NCBI RefSeq assembly: GCF_900116495.1
Contig: NZ_FPAY01000001.1
Location: forward strand, 310,001 to 374,000
Reading direction: 5' to 3'
DNA from: Arthrobacter sp. ov118
Lineage (GTDB): Bacteria > Actinomycetota > Actinomycetes > Actinomycetales > Micrococcaceae
Length of the DNA stretch: 64,000 nt
Positions within the stretch are counted from its first letter, which is position 1. Each line of letters starts with the position of its first letter. The translations under genes were made by a program, and so were the position numbers. Of the stretch, positions 18,583 to 27,906 are shown piece by piece. A model generated the notes under the pieces. The model had not been told where the DNA came from. It saw only the letters and a list, made by a program, of their open reading frames with translations, and searched no databases.

Positions 18583-19548
18583 GTGACTTTGCAACGCAAC
18601 GAAGCGACCGGGGAAGGTGTATCCCCGTTCGTGGAGCTGGACCGGCAGACCTGGTCCCGGCTCGCTGCCCAGATGGAGCAGCCCCTCAACGAGGAGGACG
18701 TGTTCCGCCTGCGTGGCCTCGGCGACCCCCTCGACATCAAGGAAGTGCGGGAAGTCTATCTGCCCCTGTCCCGCCTCCTGCACCTCTACGTGGAGGCGGC
18801 CGGTCAGCTGCACGCGGCCACCACCACCTTCCTCGGCGAGACTACGCAGCGCACGCCGTTTGTGATCGGTGTGGCGGGTTCGGTGGCCGTGGGCAAGTCC
18901 ACCATCGCCCGCGTGCTGCGGGAAATGCTCCGGCGTTGGCCGGGCACCCCCAACGTGGAGCTCATCACCACTGATGGATTTCTCTATCCGCTGGCGGAGC
19001 TCAAGCGCCGGCAGTTGCTGGAGCGCAAGGGTTTTCCGGAGTCCTACGACCGGCGCGCCCTGCTGCGCTTCGTGAGCGAGATCAAGGGCGGCGCCGAGGA
19101 AGTCCGTGCCCCGTGGTATTCCCACGTCACCTACGACATCGTCCCGGGCAAGGAAGTAGTGGTGCGCCGGCCGGACGTGCTGATTGTTGAGGGACTGAAT
19201 GTCCTGGCCCCGGCGCGGCCGCGGCACGATGGCCGGCAGGGCCTCGCCCTCAGCGATTTCTTCGACTTCTCCATTTACGTTGACGCCAAGACGTCCTATA
19301 TCGAGGAGTGGTACGTGGACCGCTTCCGCAAATTGCGTAGCACAGCCTTCGCCCAACCCGAATCCTACTTCCACCGCTACGCCACGCTCTCCGATGCCGA
19401 GGCCGAGCAGACAGCCCGTGAGATCTGGAAGCGCATCAACGAGCCCAACCTCGAGGAAAACGTCCTTCCTACCCGGGGCCGGGCACAGCTGGTTCTCACC
19501 AAGGAAGCCGACCATTCCATCCGGCGGATGTTGCTGAGGAAGGTCTAG
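18583..19548 (+). CDS. coaA: Type I pantothenate kinase
   Basis: 321 residues, prokaryotic CoaA type (E. coli 316). It phosphorylates pantothenate, the first step to CoA. The P-loop GSVAVGKS is at residues 99-106, followed by LITTDGFLYP and later the QxxxxYxHYxT-like block YFHRYATLS. The start is GTG at 18583 with AAGGGCAG about ten bases upstream. The open frame reaches back to 18385, into the glmS upstream region, but that added 66-residue segment is Arg/Gly/His-rich and unlike the family. An in-frame GTG at 18562 is the main alternative. CoA made here is the donor for AcpS. Confidence 0.93.
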   Translation: MTLQRNEATGEGVSPFVELDRQTWSRLAAQMEQPLNEEDVFRLRGLGDPLDIKEVREVYLPLSRLLHLYVEAAGQLHAATTTFLGETTQRTPFVIGVAGSVAVGKSTIARVLREMLRRWPGTPNVELITTDGFLYPLAELKRRQLLERKGFPESYDRRALLRFVSEIKGGAEEVRAPWYSHVTYDIVPGKEVVVRRPDVLIVEGLNVLAPARPRHDGRQGLALSDFFDFSIYVDAKTSYIEEWYVDRFRKLRSTAFAQPESYFHRYATLSDAEAEQTAREIWKRINEPNLEENVLPTRGRAQLVLTKEADHSIRRMLLRKV

Positions 19549-19553
19549 CACGC

Positions 19554-20504
19554 ATGTGCCACAACGGTTCGGACGAGACCTCTGGATGGCAGCCAGCCGG
19601 CCAGGCGGGCGGCTGCGAAACGAGCCGCCGGGCTTTCGGGCGTTTCCTCGTGGCGGGCGCTGGCCTCGCGGCCCTGAGCGCCTGCACCCCCGACCAGCCT
19701 GCCGCGCCCTCGGGCGCGCCAGGGCCCACACCGGGCCCCGGCAGTTCCACGCCGACGGCCGCGGCTTCAGCGTCAGAGTCCGCAGCCGGGACGCCGCCCG
19801 CACCGCAACAGAGAAGTCCGTCGTCGGCGCCCCCGACGCCCGCGGCTCCCCCCGCCGCTGCGGCGTCCGCAACACCGCCATCAGCCGCGGCACCGGGACG
19901 GCAGCATTCACTCTCGGACCCCACCAGCCCCTGGGTGGTGGTCAACAAGCACCGGCCGCTCTCCCCCGCCACCTTCGTGCCGCCGGACCTGGTCCGGCCG
20001 GGCGTCCGGCTGGTCACCTCCGGGGAGGCGGCGCTGCTGAACAGCACGACGGCGGCCGCGGCGGAACGGATGTTCGCTGCCGCGGCCGCGGCCGGCGTCA
20101 TCATCACCCTGGCCAGCGGCTACCGCTCGTTCGCGACCCAAAAAGTCACCTACAGCGGCTGGGTGAGGGCGCAGGGGCAGGCAGCGGCGGACACTGCCTC
20201 CGCCCGGCCGGGTTATTCCGAGCATCAGACGGGCTGGGCGTTCGATATCGGCGACGGCAGCGGAGCGGACGCTTTCCAGCCCAATTTCCGCTCCCGGCCG
20301 GCGGCCTTATGGGCAGCGGCGCAGGCCCACCGTTTCGGCTTCGTCGTGCGATATCCCTGGACGTTCCACGAAATCACCGGCTATTTTTACGAACCTTGGC
20401 ACCTGCGTTATATCGGCATCGAGGCGGCAACGGACATGTTGTCCCGCGGCATCGCCACCCTGGAGCAGTACTTCGGCCTGGAAGCCGCGCCGGGCTACCG
20501 GTAG
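19554..20504 (+). CDS. M15B-family D-Ala-D-Ala carboxypeptidase, predicted Tat-exported lipoprotein
   Basis: 316 residues. The leader carries a twin-arginine motif SRRAF (residues 24-28), a hydrophobic run and a lipobox LSAC (Cys44), then a Pro/Ala/Ser-rich linker of about 80 residues, then a VanY-type zinc peptidase domain. Zinc and catalytic residues are seen in SGYRSFATQ, SEHQTGWAFDIGDG (His and Asp) and EPWHLRY (Glu and His). It should trim peptidoglycan stem peptides outside the membrane. It starts five bases after coaA. Start choice is uncertain: ATG at 19554 gives a 20-residue lead before the Tat motif and has no clear ribosome site. Vancomycin-resistance VanY is not implied. Confidence 0.87.
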   Translation: MCHNGSDETSGWQPAGQAGGCETSRRAFGRFLVAGAGLAALSACTPDQPAAPSGAPGPTPGPGSSTPTAAASASESAAGTPPAPQQRSPSSAPPTPAAPPAAAASATPPSAAAPGRQHSLSDPTSPWVVVNKHRPLSPATFVPPDLVRPGVRLVTSGEAALLNSTTAAAAERMFAAAAAAGVIITLASGYRSFATQKVTYSGWVRAQGQAAADTASARPGYSEHQTGWAFDIGDGSGADAFQPNFRSRPAALWAAAQAHRFGFVVRYPWTFHEITGYFYEPWHLRYIGIEAATDMLSRGIATLEQYFGLEAAPGYR

Positions 20505-20526
20505 GCTGCCGGAACCTCCCCGGGTG

Positions 20527-21888
20527 CTAGTCGGCGACGAGCGCCAGGGCCAGTTCGGTCCGGACCACCTGGGCCAGGCGCTCCGCGACGTCCTGGGCGG
20601 TGTCTTGATCTCCGGCTTCAACCATCACGCGCACCACGGGCTCAGTGCCAGAGGGCCGCAGCAGGACCCGTCCGGTGTCGCCGAGCTCGGCTTCGGCGCG
20701 GGCAACGGCTTCGGCTACGGCCGCGTCGTCCTTAACTCGGGCGCGGTCCACGCCCTTGACGTTGATGAGGACCTGGGGAAGCTTCGTCATGACCGTTGCG
20801 AGGTCCTTGAGCGAGCGGCCGGTGAGGGCCACCTGGGCTGCCAGCTGCAAACCGGTGAGCACACCGTCGCCGGTGGTCGCGTGGTCGGCAAAAATGACAT
20901 GTCCGGACTGCTCTCCGCCCAGGCTGAACCCGCCGTCGCGCATCTCCTCGAGTACGTAGCGGTCCCCCACGCCGGTTTCGCGCAGGCTGATCCCGGCCTC
21001 GCGCAGGGCGATCTTCAGGCCGAGGTTGCTCATCACGGTGGCCACGAGAACATCATCTTTGAGCTTCCCGGAGGCTTTGAGTGCGAGGGCGAGGATCGCC
21101 ATGATCTGGTCGCCGTCCACCTCGTTCCCTTCGTGGTCCACGGCGAGGCAACGATCGGCGTCGCCGTCGTGGGCGATGCCAAGGTGCGCCCCGTGCTCGA
21201 CGACGGCGCGTTTGAGCGGGCCAAGGTGTGTGGAGCCGATGCCGTCGTTGATGTTGAGGCCGTCCGGCTCGGCGCCGATGACGACCACATCCGCGCCAGC
21301 GTCCGCGAACACCTGGGGAGAACAGCCGCTGGCCGCGCCGTGGGCGCAGTCGAGGACCACCTTCAGGCCGTCCAGGCGGTGCGGGAGCGTCCCGAGCAGG
21401 TGCACGATGTAGCGGTCCTCGGCGTCGGAGAAGCGCTGGATGCGGCCCACCTCGCCGCCGACGGGCCGGACAGGCTCCTGGCCGAGCTGGGATTCGATGG
21501 CGTCCTCGACGTCGTCGGCGAGCTTCTGGCCACCCCGCGCGAAGAACTTGATGCCGTTGTCAGGCGCCGGGTTGTGCGAGGCGGAGATCATGACGCCGAA
21601 GTCGGCGTCCAGGTCCGCCACGAGGTAGGCGGCCGCCGGGGTTGGGAGCACGCCCGCGTCATAGACGTCGATGCCGGAACTCGAGAGGCCGGCCTCCACA
21701 GCGGCCGCGAGGAACTCGCCACTGGCCCGCGGGTCTCGTGCCACCACGGCGCGCGGCCGGTTCCCGGTTGCGTTTCGGTCATGGCCAAGTACGACGGCGG
21801 CGGCCTGAGCCAGCTGCAATGCGAGCTCGGCGGTCAGCAAACCGTTCGCCAAGCCCCGGACTCCGTCGGTTCCAAATAATCTAGACAT
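20527..21888 (-). CDS. glmM: Phosphoglucosamine mutase
   Basis: 453 residues. It converts glucosamine-6-phosphate to glucosamine-1-phosphate, the step after GlmS on the way to UDP-GlcNAc. Signatures: RLFGTDGVRGLAN at residues 3-15, the phospho-serine loop VARDPRASGEFL, the metal loop AHDGDADRC and the C-terminal phosphate site RPSGTEPVVRVMVE. It converges on the lipoprotein peptidase gene with only 22 bases between the stops, and follows rplM-rpsI on the same strand after a terminator hairpin. Confidence 0.97.
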   Translation of the reverse strand: MSRLFGTDGVRGLANGLLTAELALQLAQAAAVVLGHDRNATGNRPRAVVARDPRASGEFLAAAVEAGLSSSGIDVYDAGVLPTPAAAYLVADLDADFGVMISASHNPAPDNGIKFFARGGQKLADDVEDAIESQLGQEPVRPVGGEVGRIQRFSDAEDRYIVHLLGTLPHRLDGLKVVLDCAHGAASGCSPQVFADAGADVVVIGAEPDGLNINDGIGSTHLGPLKRAVVEHGAHLGIAHDGDADRCLAVDHEGNEVDGDQIMAILALALKASGKLKDDVLVATVMSNLGLKIALREAGISLRETGVGDRYVLEEMRDGGFSLGGEQSGHVIFADHATTGDGVLTGLQLAAQVALTGRSLKDLATVMTKLPQVLINVKGVDRARVKDDAAVAEAVARAEAELGDTGRVLLRPSGTEPVVRVMVEAGDQDTAQDVAERLAQVVRTELALALVAD

Positions 21889-21934
21889 CGGGTCAAGTTT
21901 AGTCGATGGCAGGGGTAAGTCCGATTTAAGCGGC

Positions 21935-21970
21935 GAAAGCCCGTCCCGCCGAGTGGCGGAACGGGCTTTC
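21935..21970 (-). terminator. Hairpin terminator of rplM-rpsI
   Basis: Sixteen-base arms (21935-21950 and 21955-21970) with one mismatch and a 4-base loop, 56 bases past the rpsI stop. The stem begins and ends in GAAAG/CTTTC, so a short T-run follows on the minus strand. Confidence 0.75.
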
Positions 21971-22026
21971 GTGGAGCGCTTTGCAGCGACCGGAAGCGGG
22001 ATTGGCGCTTCCGGGAAGGCGCTTTT

Positions 22027-22536
22027 TTAGCGCTTGGAGTACTGCTGGGCCTTGCGGGCCTTCTTGAGACCGGCCTTCTTACGCTCGATGACGCGAGCGT
22101 CGCGGCGCAGGTATCCGGCCTTCTTCAGGGTGGCGCGGTTGTTCTCGGCGTCGATCTCGTTCAGCGAACGGGCGATGCCGAGGCGCAGGGCACCGGCCTG
22201 ACCGGAGATGCCGCCACCGTGGATGCGGGCGATGACGTCGTAAGCGCCGTCAAGATCGAGGATCTTGAAGGGCTCGTTGACGTCCTGCTGGTGCAGCTTG
22301 TTCGGGAAGTAGTTCGCCAGCTCGCGGCCGTTGATGGTCCACTTGCCGGAGCCCGGTACAACGCGAACGCGTGCAACGGCTTCCTTGCGACGGCCAACTG
22401 CAGCGCCGGCGACGGTCAGTGCCGGGCGTTCCTTCTTCGGCGCAGCTGCTTCTGCAGCACCGCTTTCCGAGGTGTAGCTGGTCAGGTTTTCCTCAGCCTC
22501 GACGGCTTCGGTGGTCAGTTCTTCGTTCTGAGCCAC
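22027..22536 (-). CDS. rpsI: 30S ribosomal protein S9
   Basis: 169 residues, about 40 longer than E. coli S9. The extra length is an acidic, Ala/Glu-rich N-terminal arm; the conserved part begins near residue 49 (GRRKEAVARVRV) and includes NGRELANYF. The C-terminal tail ends AQQYSKR; in the family this basic tail touches P-site tRNA. It follows rplM by 36 bases and is the last gene before the hairpin at 21935-21970. Confidence 0.97.
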   Translation of the reverse strand: MAQNEELTTEAVEAEENLTSYTSESGAAEAAAPKKERPALTVAGAAVGRRKEAVARVRVVPGSGKWTINGRELANYFPNKLHQQDVNEPFKILDLDGAYDVIARIHGGGISGQAGALRLGIARSLNEIDAENNRATLKKAGYLRRDARVIERKKAGLKKARKAQQYSKR

Positions 22537-22572
22537 GATTCTCCTTGATAAAAAGTTGGTTGGTGGCCAGGA

Positions 22573-23016
22573 CTACTGGGCGACCTGGGTGATTTCGAAA
22601 GTCTTGGGCTGCTGGGCGGCGTGGGGGTGCTCGGCACCGCGGTACACCTTCAGCTTGCCCAGCTGCTGTGCAGCGAGGGAGTTCTTCGGGAGCATGCCCT
22701 TGATGGCCTTCTCCACGGCGCGGACCGGGTTGGATTCCAGCAGCTCCGCGTAGTTGACGGAGGTCAGGCCGCCCGGGTAACCGGAGTGGCGGTATGCGCG
22801 CTTCTGCTCCAGCTTGGCGCCGGTGAGGGCAACCTTTTCAGCGTTGATGATGATGACGAAGTCGCCCATGTCCATGTGGGACGCAAAGGTGGCCTTGTGC
22901 TTGCCGCGCAGCAGGATTGCGGTCTGGCTGGCAAGACGACCAAGGACAACGTCGGTGGCGTCAATGACGTGCCACTGGCGGTTGATATCGCCGGGCTTCG
23001 GGGTGTACGTACGCAC
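22573..23016 (-). CDS. rplM: 50S ribosomal protein L13
   Basis: 147 residues, normal length. Blocks WHVIDATDVVLGRLAS, LRGKHKATF and GMLPKNSLA identify L13, an early assembly protein of the 50S subunit. The start is GTG at 23016 (MRTYTPKPGD), with AACGAGG upstream. It is first of the rplM-rpsI pair; its promoter should lie in the 321-base gap to the prepilin peptidase gene. Confidence 0.97.
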   Translation of the reverse strand: MRTYTPKPGDINRQWHVIDATDVVLGRLASQTAILLRGKHKATFASHMDMGDFVIIINAEKVALTGAKLEQKRAYRHSGYPGGLTSVNYAELLESNPVRAVEKAIKGMLPKNSLAAQQLGKLKVYRGAEHPHAAQQPKTFEITQVAQ

Positions 23017-23337
23017 GGTGTTTGCCTCGTTCTTGTTCTGGCGTTCTTGTTTTAGGCGTCACGCTAAAGGTGCACCTACTATCTATGCGTTACCGGAACA
23101 GAGGTGAGGGCTCTATGTAACCAGTCATCCTGAGGTCTCGAATGTGCACGTTGAGTAGTTATCCTGCAACCGGATTCTCAAGCGGGCACGCACCATCGAG
23201 TAGGACACGCACAACGACTACCAAGAATAGCCGATGACGTGTCACCGGGTCAAAATGGGGTGCCCGGAGGCGTACAGTCCGGATGCGTACTGTAGGGCTT
23301 GCCGCCCACCGCCGTCCCATCGCATTCTGGAGGAACC
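23017..23337. other. Divergent intergenic region between rplM and the Tad peptidase gene
   Basis: 321 bases without a convincing gene. It must hold the rplM promoter (minus) and probably the promoter for the Tad locus (plus). A plus-strand TACAGT at 23273-23278 could be a -10 hexamer, but the hexamer 17 bases upstream (TCAAAA) is a poor -35. Short open frames here have no ribosome site and look random. Confidence 0.5.
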
Positions 23338-24003
23338 GTGTCCGATCCCGCCGCCGCCGGCCCCGTGTCGCTGCTGTTTGTCCTGGAAATCGGCGCCGCC
23401 GGAACGGCCCTGGGATTGCTGGCCGACCTCCTTGTCCGGCGCACACTCCCCCACCTTGGCAGCCCACTGACAGTACGCATGCGAAGTACGACGGCGGCGG
23501 CCACGTTCGCGCTGTCCGCCCTACTTGCTTGGCGCTTCGGACCCTCCCCCGAGCTTCCCGCCTACGTATTGCTGGCTGTTGCCGGCGTCCAGCTGGCGCG
23601 AATCGACCTGATCCACCACTTACTGCCGAACCGGATGGTACTCCCGCTGCTGGGGACGGGGCTGGTGTTCCTGGGAGCCGCCGCGGGAGCCACCGGGGAG
23701 GCAGGAAGCCTGTTGCGCGGACTCGGCGGCGCCTTCATTTTGTTCGTTCTATACCTCTTTTTAGCTCTGACCAGCCGAAACGGCCTCGGAATGGGTGACG
23801 TGAAGCTCGCCGCACCGCTTGGCCTGTACTTGGGCTACCTAGGCTGGGCCCACCTGTTCTACGGCGGGGCCCTGGGCTTCGTCCTGGGCGGCGTCGCCGC
23901 CGCGGTCACGGCGCTCAAAAACCGCGAAAACAAGCCAAAAGAAGTGGCTTACGGGCCCTCGATGCTCGCGGCCGGCCTGGCCGTCATTTTGCTGCTGCCC
24001 TAA
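23338..24003 (+). CDS. Prepilin peptidase, A24 family (TadV/CpaA-like)
   Basis: 221 residues from a GTG at 23338, with GGAGGA five bases upstream; the frame is open 39 bases further back but lacks a ribosome site there. It is a polytopic membrane aspartic protease with about six hydrophobic segments. The two catalytic Asp are in RIDLIHHLLPN and in the GxGD motif GMGDVKLAA. It lacks the N-terminal methylase region of PilD, as is usual for Tad peptidases. Its likely substrates are the Flp pilin and TadE pseudopilin encoded next to it. Confidence 0.9.
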   Translation: MSDPAAAGPVSLLFVLEIGAAGTALGLLADLLVRRTLPHLGSPLTVRMRSTTAAATFALSALLAWRFGPSPELPAYVLLAVAGVQLARIDLIHHLLPNRMVLPLLGTGLVFLGAAAGATGEAGSLLRGLGGAFILFVLYLFLALTSRNGLGMGDVKLAAPLGLYLGYLGWAHLFYGGALGFVLGGVAAAVTALKNRENKPKEVAYGPSMLAAGLAVILLLP

Positions 24004-24222
24004 GCACAGCTCAAACTCGCGGCGCATCCGACTCCCGGGCCGCGCCTACAGGCAGCGGCGCCCGCTAAGCGCAGTGTGGGCGCAGGGAACCCACAGGAAA
24101 CGTGCAGTTTGGGAAGCCTTAGCACAGGATGCGTCAAATCCTAATCCCCGGCGTGTCGGCGCTTGCTACGTTTCCCTAAGTGCTGGTGCAGGGCCAGCCC
24201 CGAACTCGCTCAGGAGTCCCCC

Positions 24223-24426
24223 ATGCGTTCCTTTCTCTCCGCTTTCGCAACCCGCCTTCGCCGCGACCAGCACGGCGCCACCGCCGTTGAATACGGCATT
24301 ATGGTCGCCCTCATCGCCGTCGTGATCATCGTGGCCGTGACGACTCTCGGCGGCACCTTGAACGACATGTTCACCCAGGTGCAATGCCAGCTGGCCGGCG
24401 GCACGGCAGAGGCTTGCGCTCCCTAG
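24223..24426 (+). CDS. flp: Flp-family type IVb pilin
   Basis: 67 residues from ATG 24223, with CAGGAG nine bases upstream. After a short basic leader (RLRRDQHG) comes the processing site Gly, then ATAVEY with Glu at +5 and Tyr at +6, and a hydrophobic helix GIMVALIAVVIIVAV, the standard Flp plan. The C-terminus has two Cys (VQCQLA, EACAP) that could form a disulfide. It is the likely structural subunit of the pilus built by the genes that follow. A 219-base gap upstream suggests its own promoter. Confidence 0.92.
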   Translation: MRSFLSAFATRLRRDQHGATAVEYGIMVALIAVVIIVAVTTLGGTLNDMFTQVQCQLAGGTAEACAP

Positions 24427-24521
24427 CGGGCTCGTTCGAATCGGGCTCTGACTGTGTGGTGGCGGCCTCGAACCGCCACCACACAGTCGTCTCAAGCAAC
24501 CAGCGCGGGAAGGCGGTCCCC

Positions 24522-24896
24522 ATGTCCAAGACATCCGAACGGGGCGCCGTCGCGGTGGAATTCGCGCTCCTGGCTCCAGTCTTGGTCATGCTGCTGCTGG
24601 GCATTATGGAATTCGGGCGCGCGTACAACGCCCAGATCACGCTCTCTAGCGCCGCTCGCGACGGTGTACGGGTGATGGCCATCGCTAACAGTCCCGTTGC
24701 AGCTCGGACGGCGGCGAGAAATGCTGCCGCCACACTCAATCCAGCTGTGACCAACGCGAACATCACGATCACCCCCGCCACCTGCGCTGCTGGAGCCCAA
24801 GTGACCTTCACAATCACCTATTCGCTCTCCACTATGACCGGCATCGCCGGCCCGTTCGCGATGGAAGGCCGAGGAGTCATGCTGTGCGGAGGCTAG
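24522..24896 (+). CDS. tadE: TadE-like pseudopilin
   Basis: 124 residues from ATG 24522, the start that puts the leader MSKTSERG right before the cleavage site. The mature N-terminus AVAVEFALLAPVLVMLLLG keeps Glu at +5 and is one membrane helix, followed by LGIMEFGRAYN and SSAARDGVRVMA, typical of TadE. The extracellular part holds two Cys. It overlaps the next gene by 13 bases, which suggests linked translation. The frame upstream of 24522 overlaps flp and is not supported. Confidence 0.9.
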   Translation: MSKTSERGAVAVEFALLAPVLVMLLLGIMEFGRAYNAQITLSSAARDGVRVMAIANSPVAARTAARNAAATLNPAVTNANITITPATCAAGAQVTFTITYSLSTMTGIAGPFAMEGRGVMLCGG

Positions 24897-25909
24897 GCAC
24901 GAGTACCGCGGACGGCGAGCGCGGGGCCGTCAGCGTCCTGGTCGCCATCCTCATGGTGGCGCTGCTCGGTTTCGCAGCCCTAGCGGTCGATGCGGGCATG
25001 CTCTACGCGGAACGGTCCCAGCTACGCAACGGGGCGGACGCCGCCGCGCTGGCCATCGCCCAGAAGTGCGCCAAGAACATCAACGATGCCGACTGCTCCA
25101 CCACGTCCACCCTCGCCCGCACCCTCGCCAACGGCAACGCCGGTGACGGCGCGAGCAACGTCGCGGACCTTGTACTGGATAAAGCGGCTGGAACAGTGCA
25201 AGTCACAACCGGGGCCCAGGAAGCCGGCGAAGCCCCCAACCGCGTTTCGCTCTTCTTCGCCCGTGCCCTCGGGATCAACGACGCCACCGTCACCGCCGGC
25301 GCCACCGTCCAGTGGGGCCGCCCGGTGGCAGGGCCGACGGCGTTCCCCATCGCCTTCTCCATCTGTCAGGTGAAGTTTCACGTCGACGGCGGCTTGCAAC
25401 TACTGGTGAGCCACGGCAGCAAGACCGAGGCAAGCTGCAATTACGGGCCGTCCGGAGCCGTCGTTCCGGGCGGCTTCGGCTGGCTCAATCGCCCCTCCGG
25501 TACCTGTGCAGGAATCGTCAACGCCACGGGTTGGGCCCCCAGCGATCCTGGCAACAGCTACCCCGGCGTGTGCGATGACCAGTTGCGCGCCTGGGCCGCA
25601 GACATCACGGCCGGAAAGGACGTGACGGTCCTGCTCCCGATCTTCGATCAGGTGGCCGGTACCGGCTCCAGTACCACCTACAAACTCATGTCCTTTGCGG
25701 CCTTCCGGGTCAAAGGATGGAGCTTCAACGGCAACAAGTTCCCCATCACGTTTAACAACAAGCCTCCCGCCGTCGACGCCGCCTTGACTTGCGACGGCAG
25801 CTGCACCGGCGTCATCGGCAGCTTCATCCGGTATGTGTCTCTGGACAGCGCCTACACCCTAGGGACGCCGGAGGACTTCGGCGCCGGCATCATCAGGCTC
25901 ACCCAGTAG
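24884..25909 (+). CDS. TadG-like pilus assembly protein
   Basis: 341 residues from a GTG at 24884 inside the end of tadE, with GAGGAG upstream. The N-terminus GERGAVSVLVAILMVALLG resembles a pseudopilin but has Leu where Glu+5 is expected, so peptidase processing is doubtful. The helix is followed by ALAVDAGMLYAERSQLRNGADAAALA, split here as AVDAGMLY and NGADAAALA, the mark of putative Tad/TadG proteins. The long extracellular part contains at least eight Cys. It is anchored at the membrane; exact role in Tad systems is not settled. Confidence 0.85.
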   Translation: MRRLGTSTADGERGAVSVLVAILMVALLGFAALAVDAGMLYAERSQLRNGADAAALAIAQKCAKNINDADCSTTSTLARTLANGNAGDGASNVADLVLDKAAGTVQVTTGAQEAGEAPNRVSLFFARALGINDATVTAGATVQWGRPVAGPTAFPIAFSICQVKFHVDGGLQLLVSHGSKTEASCNYGPSGAVVPGGFGWLNRPSGTCAGIVNATGWAPSDPGNSYPGVCDDQLRAWAADITAGKDVTVLLPIFDQVAGTGSSTTYKLMSFAAFRVKGWSFNGNKFPITFNNKPPAVDAALTCDGSCTGVIGSFIRYVSLDSAYTLGTPEDFGAGIIRLTQ

Positions 25910-25955
25910 CACCGAACTTCGCCACACCGTCCATCCACCAGTTCAGGAGCAGTTT

Positions 25956-26720
25956 TTGAAGTCACGCTTATTGGCCGGCATTGCAGCCCTGGTGCTGGCC
26001 GTCGTCGGCGCAGTCCTGGTGGTCAGCTATGCCCAGGGCGCCGACAGCCGCGCAGTACAGGGTCTGGCCCCTGTCACGGTCCTGGTGGTGAACAAGGCCG
26101 TGCCGGCAGGCACTTCGGTGGCCGCGCTGAAGGCCTTCGTCGCCCCTGAGGAGCTGCCCGGCACGGCGGTGGCCAAGTCCGCGCTCCCCAACCTGGACGG
26201 GCTGGCCGGCAAGGTCACCGCCGTCGACCTGCTGCCCGGCGAACAGCTCGTGGCTGAACGTCTAGTAGAGCCGGAAGAGCTGAAGACCAGCGGTGCGGTG
26301 GATGTCCCCAAGGGTCTGCAAGAGGTTTCCTTCCAGCTCGAACCGCAACGGGTGGTGGGCGGCCGGATCGCAGCCGGTGACCACGTGGGCATCTTCATCA
26401 ATCTGGATAGCGGCGGGCTCGAGGCCAAGCCAGAGAAACCGACCACGCAACTGACCATCCACAAGGTCCTTGTGACCTCCGTGCAGCGGGCGCCTTCGCC
26501 CGAGGCATCAGCGCAGCCCTCCCCCGGCGCCACGGCCCCCGCGGAGGACACTTCGCTTCCAACCGGGTCGTTATTGCTAACTGTCGCCGTCAACGACGTG
26601 AATGCCGCAAAGGTTGTCTACGCGGCGGAATTCGCCAAGATCTGGCTGAGCAAGGAGCCGCTCGACGCTACTGACAGCGGACGGCCCGGCATCATGACCA
26701 ACCCGGAGGTCTACAAGTGA
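25956..26720 (+). CDS. cpaB: CpaB/RcpC-like SAF-domain protein
   Basis: 254 residues from a TTG at 25956 with AGGAG upstream. An N-terminal membrane anchor (residues 3-27) is followed by a SAF domain (TVLVVNKAVPAGTSV, then LPGEQLVAERLV) and a second beta domain with VSFQLEPQRVVGG and ITAG-like GRIAAGDHVGIFI. In diderms this protein helps the secretin RcpA/CpaC; no secretin is present here and the cell type has no outer membrane, so it probably acts in the wall. It overlaps the next start by four bases. Confidence 0.88.
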   Translation: MKSRLLAGIAALVLAVVGAVLVVSYAQGADSRAVQGLAPVTVLVVNKAVPAGTSVAALKAFVAPEELPGTAVAKSALPNLDGLAGKVTAVDLLPGEQLVAERLVEPEELKTSGAVDVPKGLQEVSFQLEPQRVVGGRIAAGDHVGIFINLDSGGLEAKPEKPTTQLTIHKVLVTSVQRAPSPEASAQPSPGATAPAEDTSLPTGSLLLTVAVNDVNAAKVVYAAEFAKIWLSKEPLDATDSGRPGIMTNPEVYK

Positions 26721-27906
26721 GCCGCTTTGTCCTGATCACGCCGAACACCGACTTCGATGCCCGCGTCCGGCAGGCGCTGGCCGGAGGTCTCCCGGGAGGC
26801 CTGCAGACCTTCGCCTTCGTTGATCCCGCGAACCCCGCAGAGCTCTTCACAAACTTGAACCAGGAACGCCCCGAGGTTCTGATCCTCGGCCCTGATGTGC
26901 CGGTGGAGGATGCCCTACGCTTGGCCACGGTCTTCGACGTTCAGCTTCCCGAGCTGAGCGTCGTCCTGGTGGGAGAGGCGGACCCGGCCTTCGTTCTGCT
27001 CGCCATGCGGGCCGGCATCCGGGACATCCTCAGCCCGGCGGCCGAGCCGGCGGAAATCCGCGTGCTGCTGGAACGGGCCTGCCAGTCCTACGCGAGCCGC
27101 ACCCGCACCGCCGCCGTCAAGAGCCCGAACGCCCCAAAGGGCCTGGTGATCGGCGTCTTCTCGCCCAAGGGCGGCGTCGGCAAAACCACCATTGCCACCA
27201 ACATCGCCGTTGGGTTGGGAAAGGTCGCACCCATGGGCGTGGTCATCGTGGACCTTGACCTTCAGTTCGGCGACGTGGCGTCCGGGCTGTATCTCAACCC
27301 CGAACACACCGTGACCGACGCCGTGTCCTCCTCGGCCAGCCAGGATTCCCTGGTGCTCAAGGCATTCCTGACCGTGCACCCCAGCAACATCTATGCCCTC
27401 TGCGCCCCGAAGACGCCCGTAGAGGCGGATGACATCACGCCGCAGCACGTCACCCGCCTGCTCGAACAACTGGCCGAACAGTTCCAGTACGTCGTCGTCG
27501 ACACCGCCCCCGGGCTCCCGGAGATCGGCCTGGCCGCCCTCGAGCAGTGCACGGATGCCGTCTGGGTGACCGCCATGGACGTGCCCAGCATCCGGGGTCT
27601 CCGTTCCGGCCTCGAGATCCTGCGGCGCCTGGACCTGTTGCCCGAAACCCGCCACGTTGTGCTGAACATGGCGGATTCCAAATCCGGCCTGAGCGTTCAG
27701 GACGTCGAATCCACCATCGGCGCCCCGGTGGACGTCAGCATCCCGAGGTCCAAGGCCGTGGCGTTCTCGACCAACCGCGGCGTCCCAGTGCTCCAGGACG
27801 GGCGGAAGGACCCGGCGGTCAAAGGCTTGCGGCAGCTTGTGGCCCGGTTCGACCCGGCCTGGCGCGCCACCGCGCAGAAGAAGCTGCACCGGCGGGTGGT
27901 GGTCTG

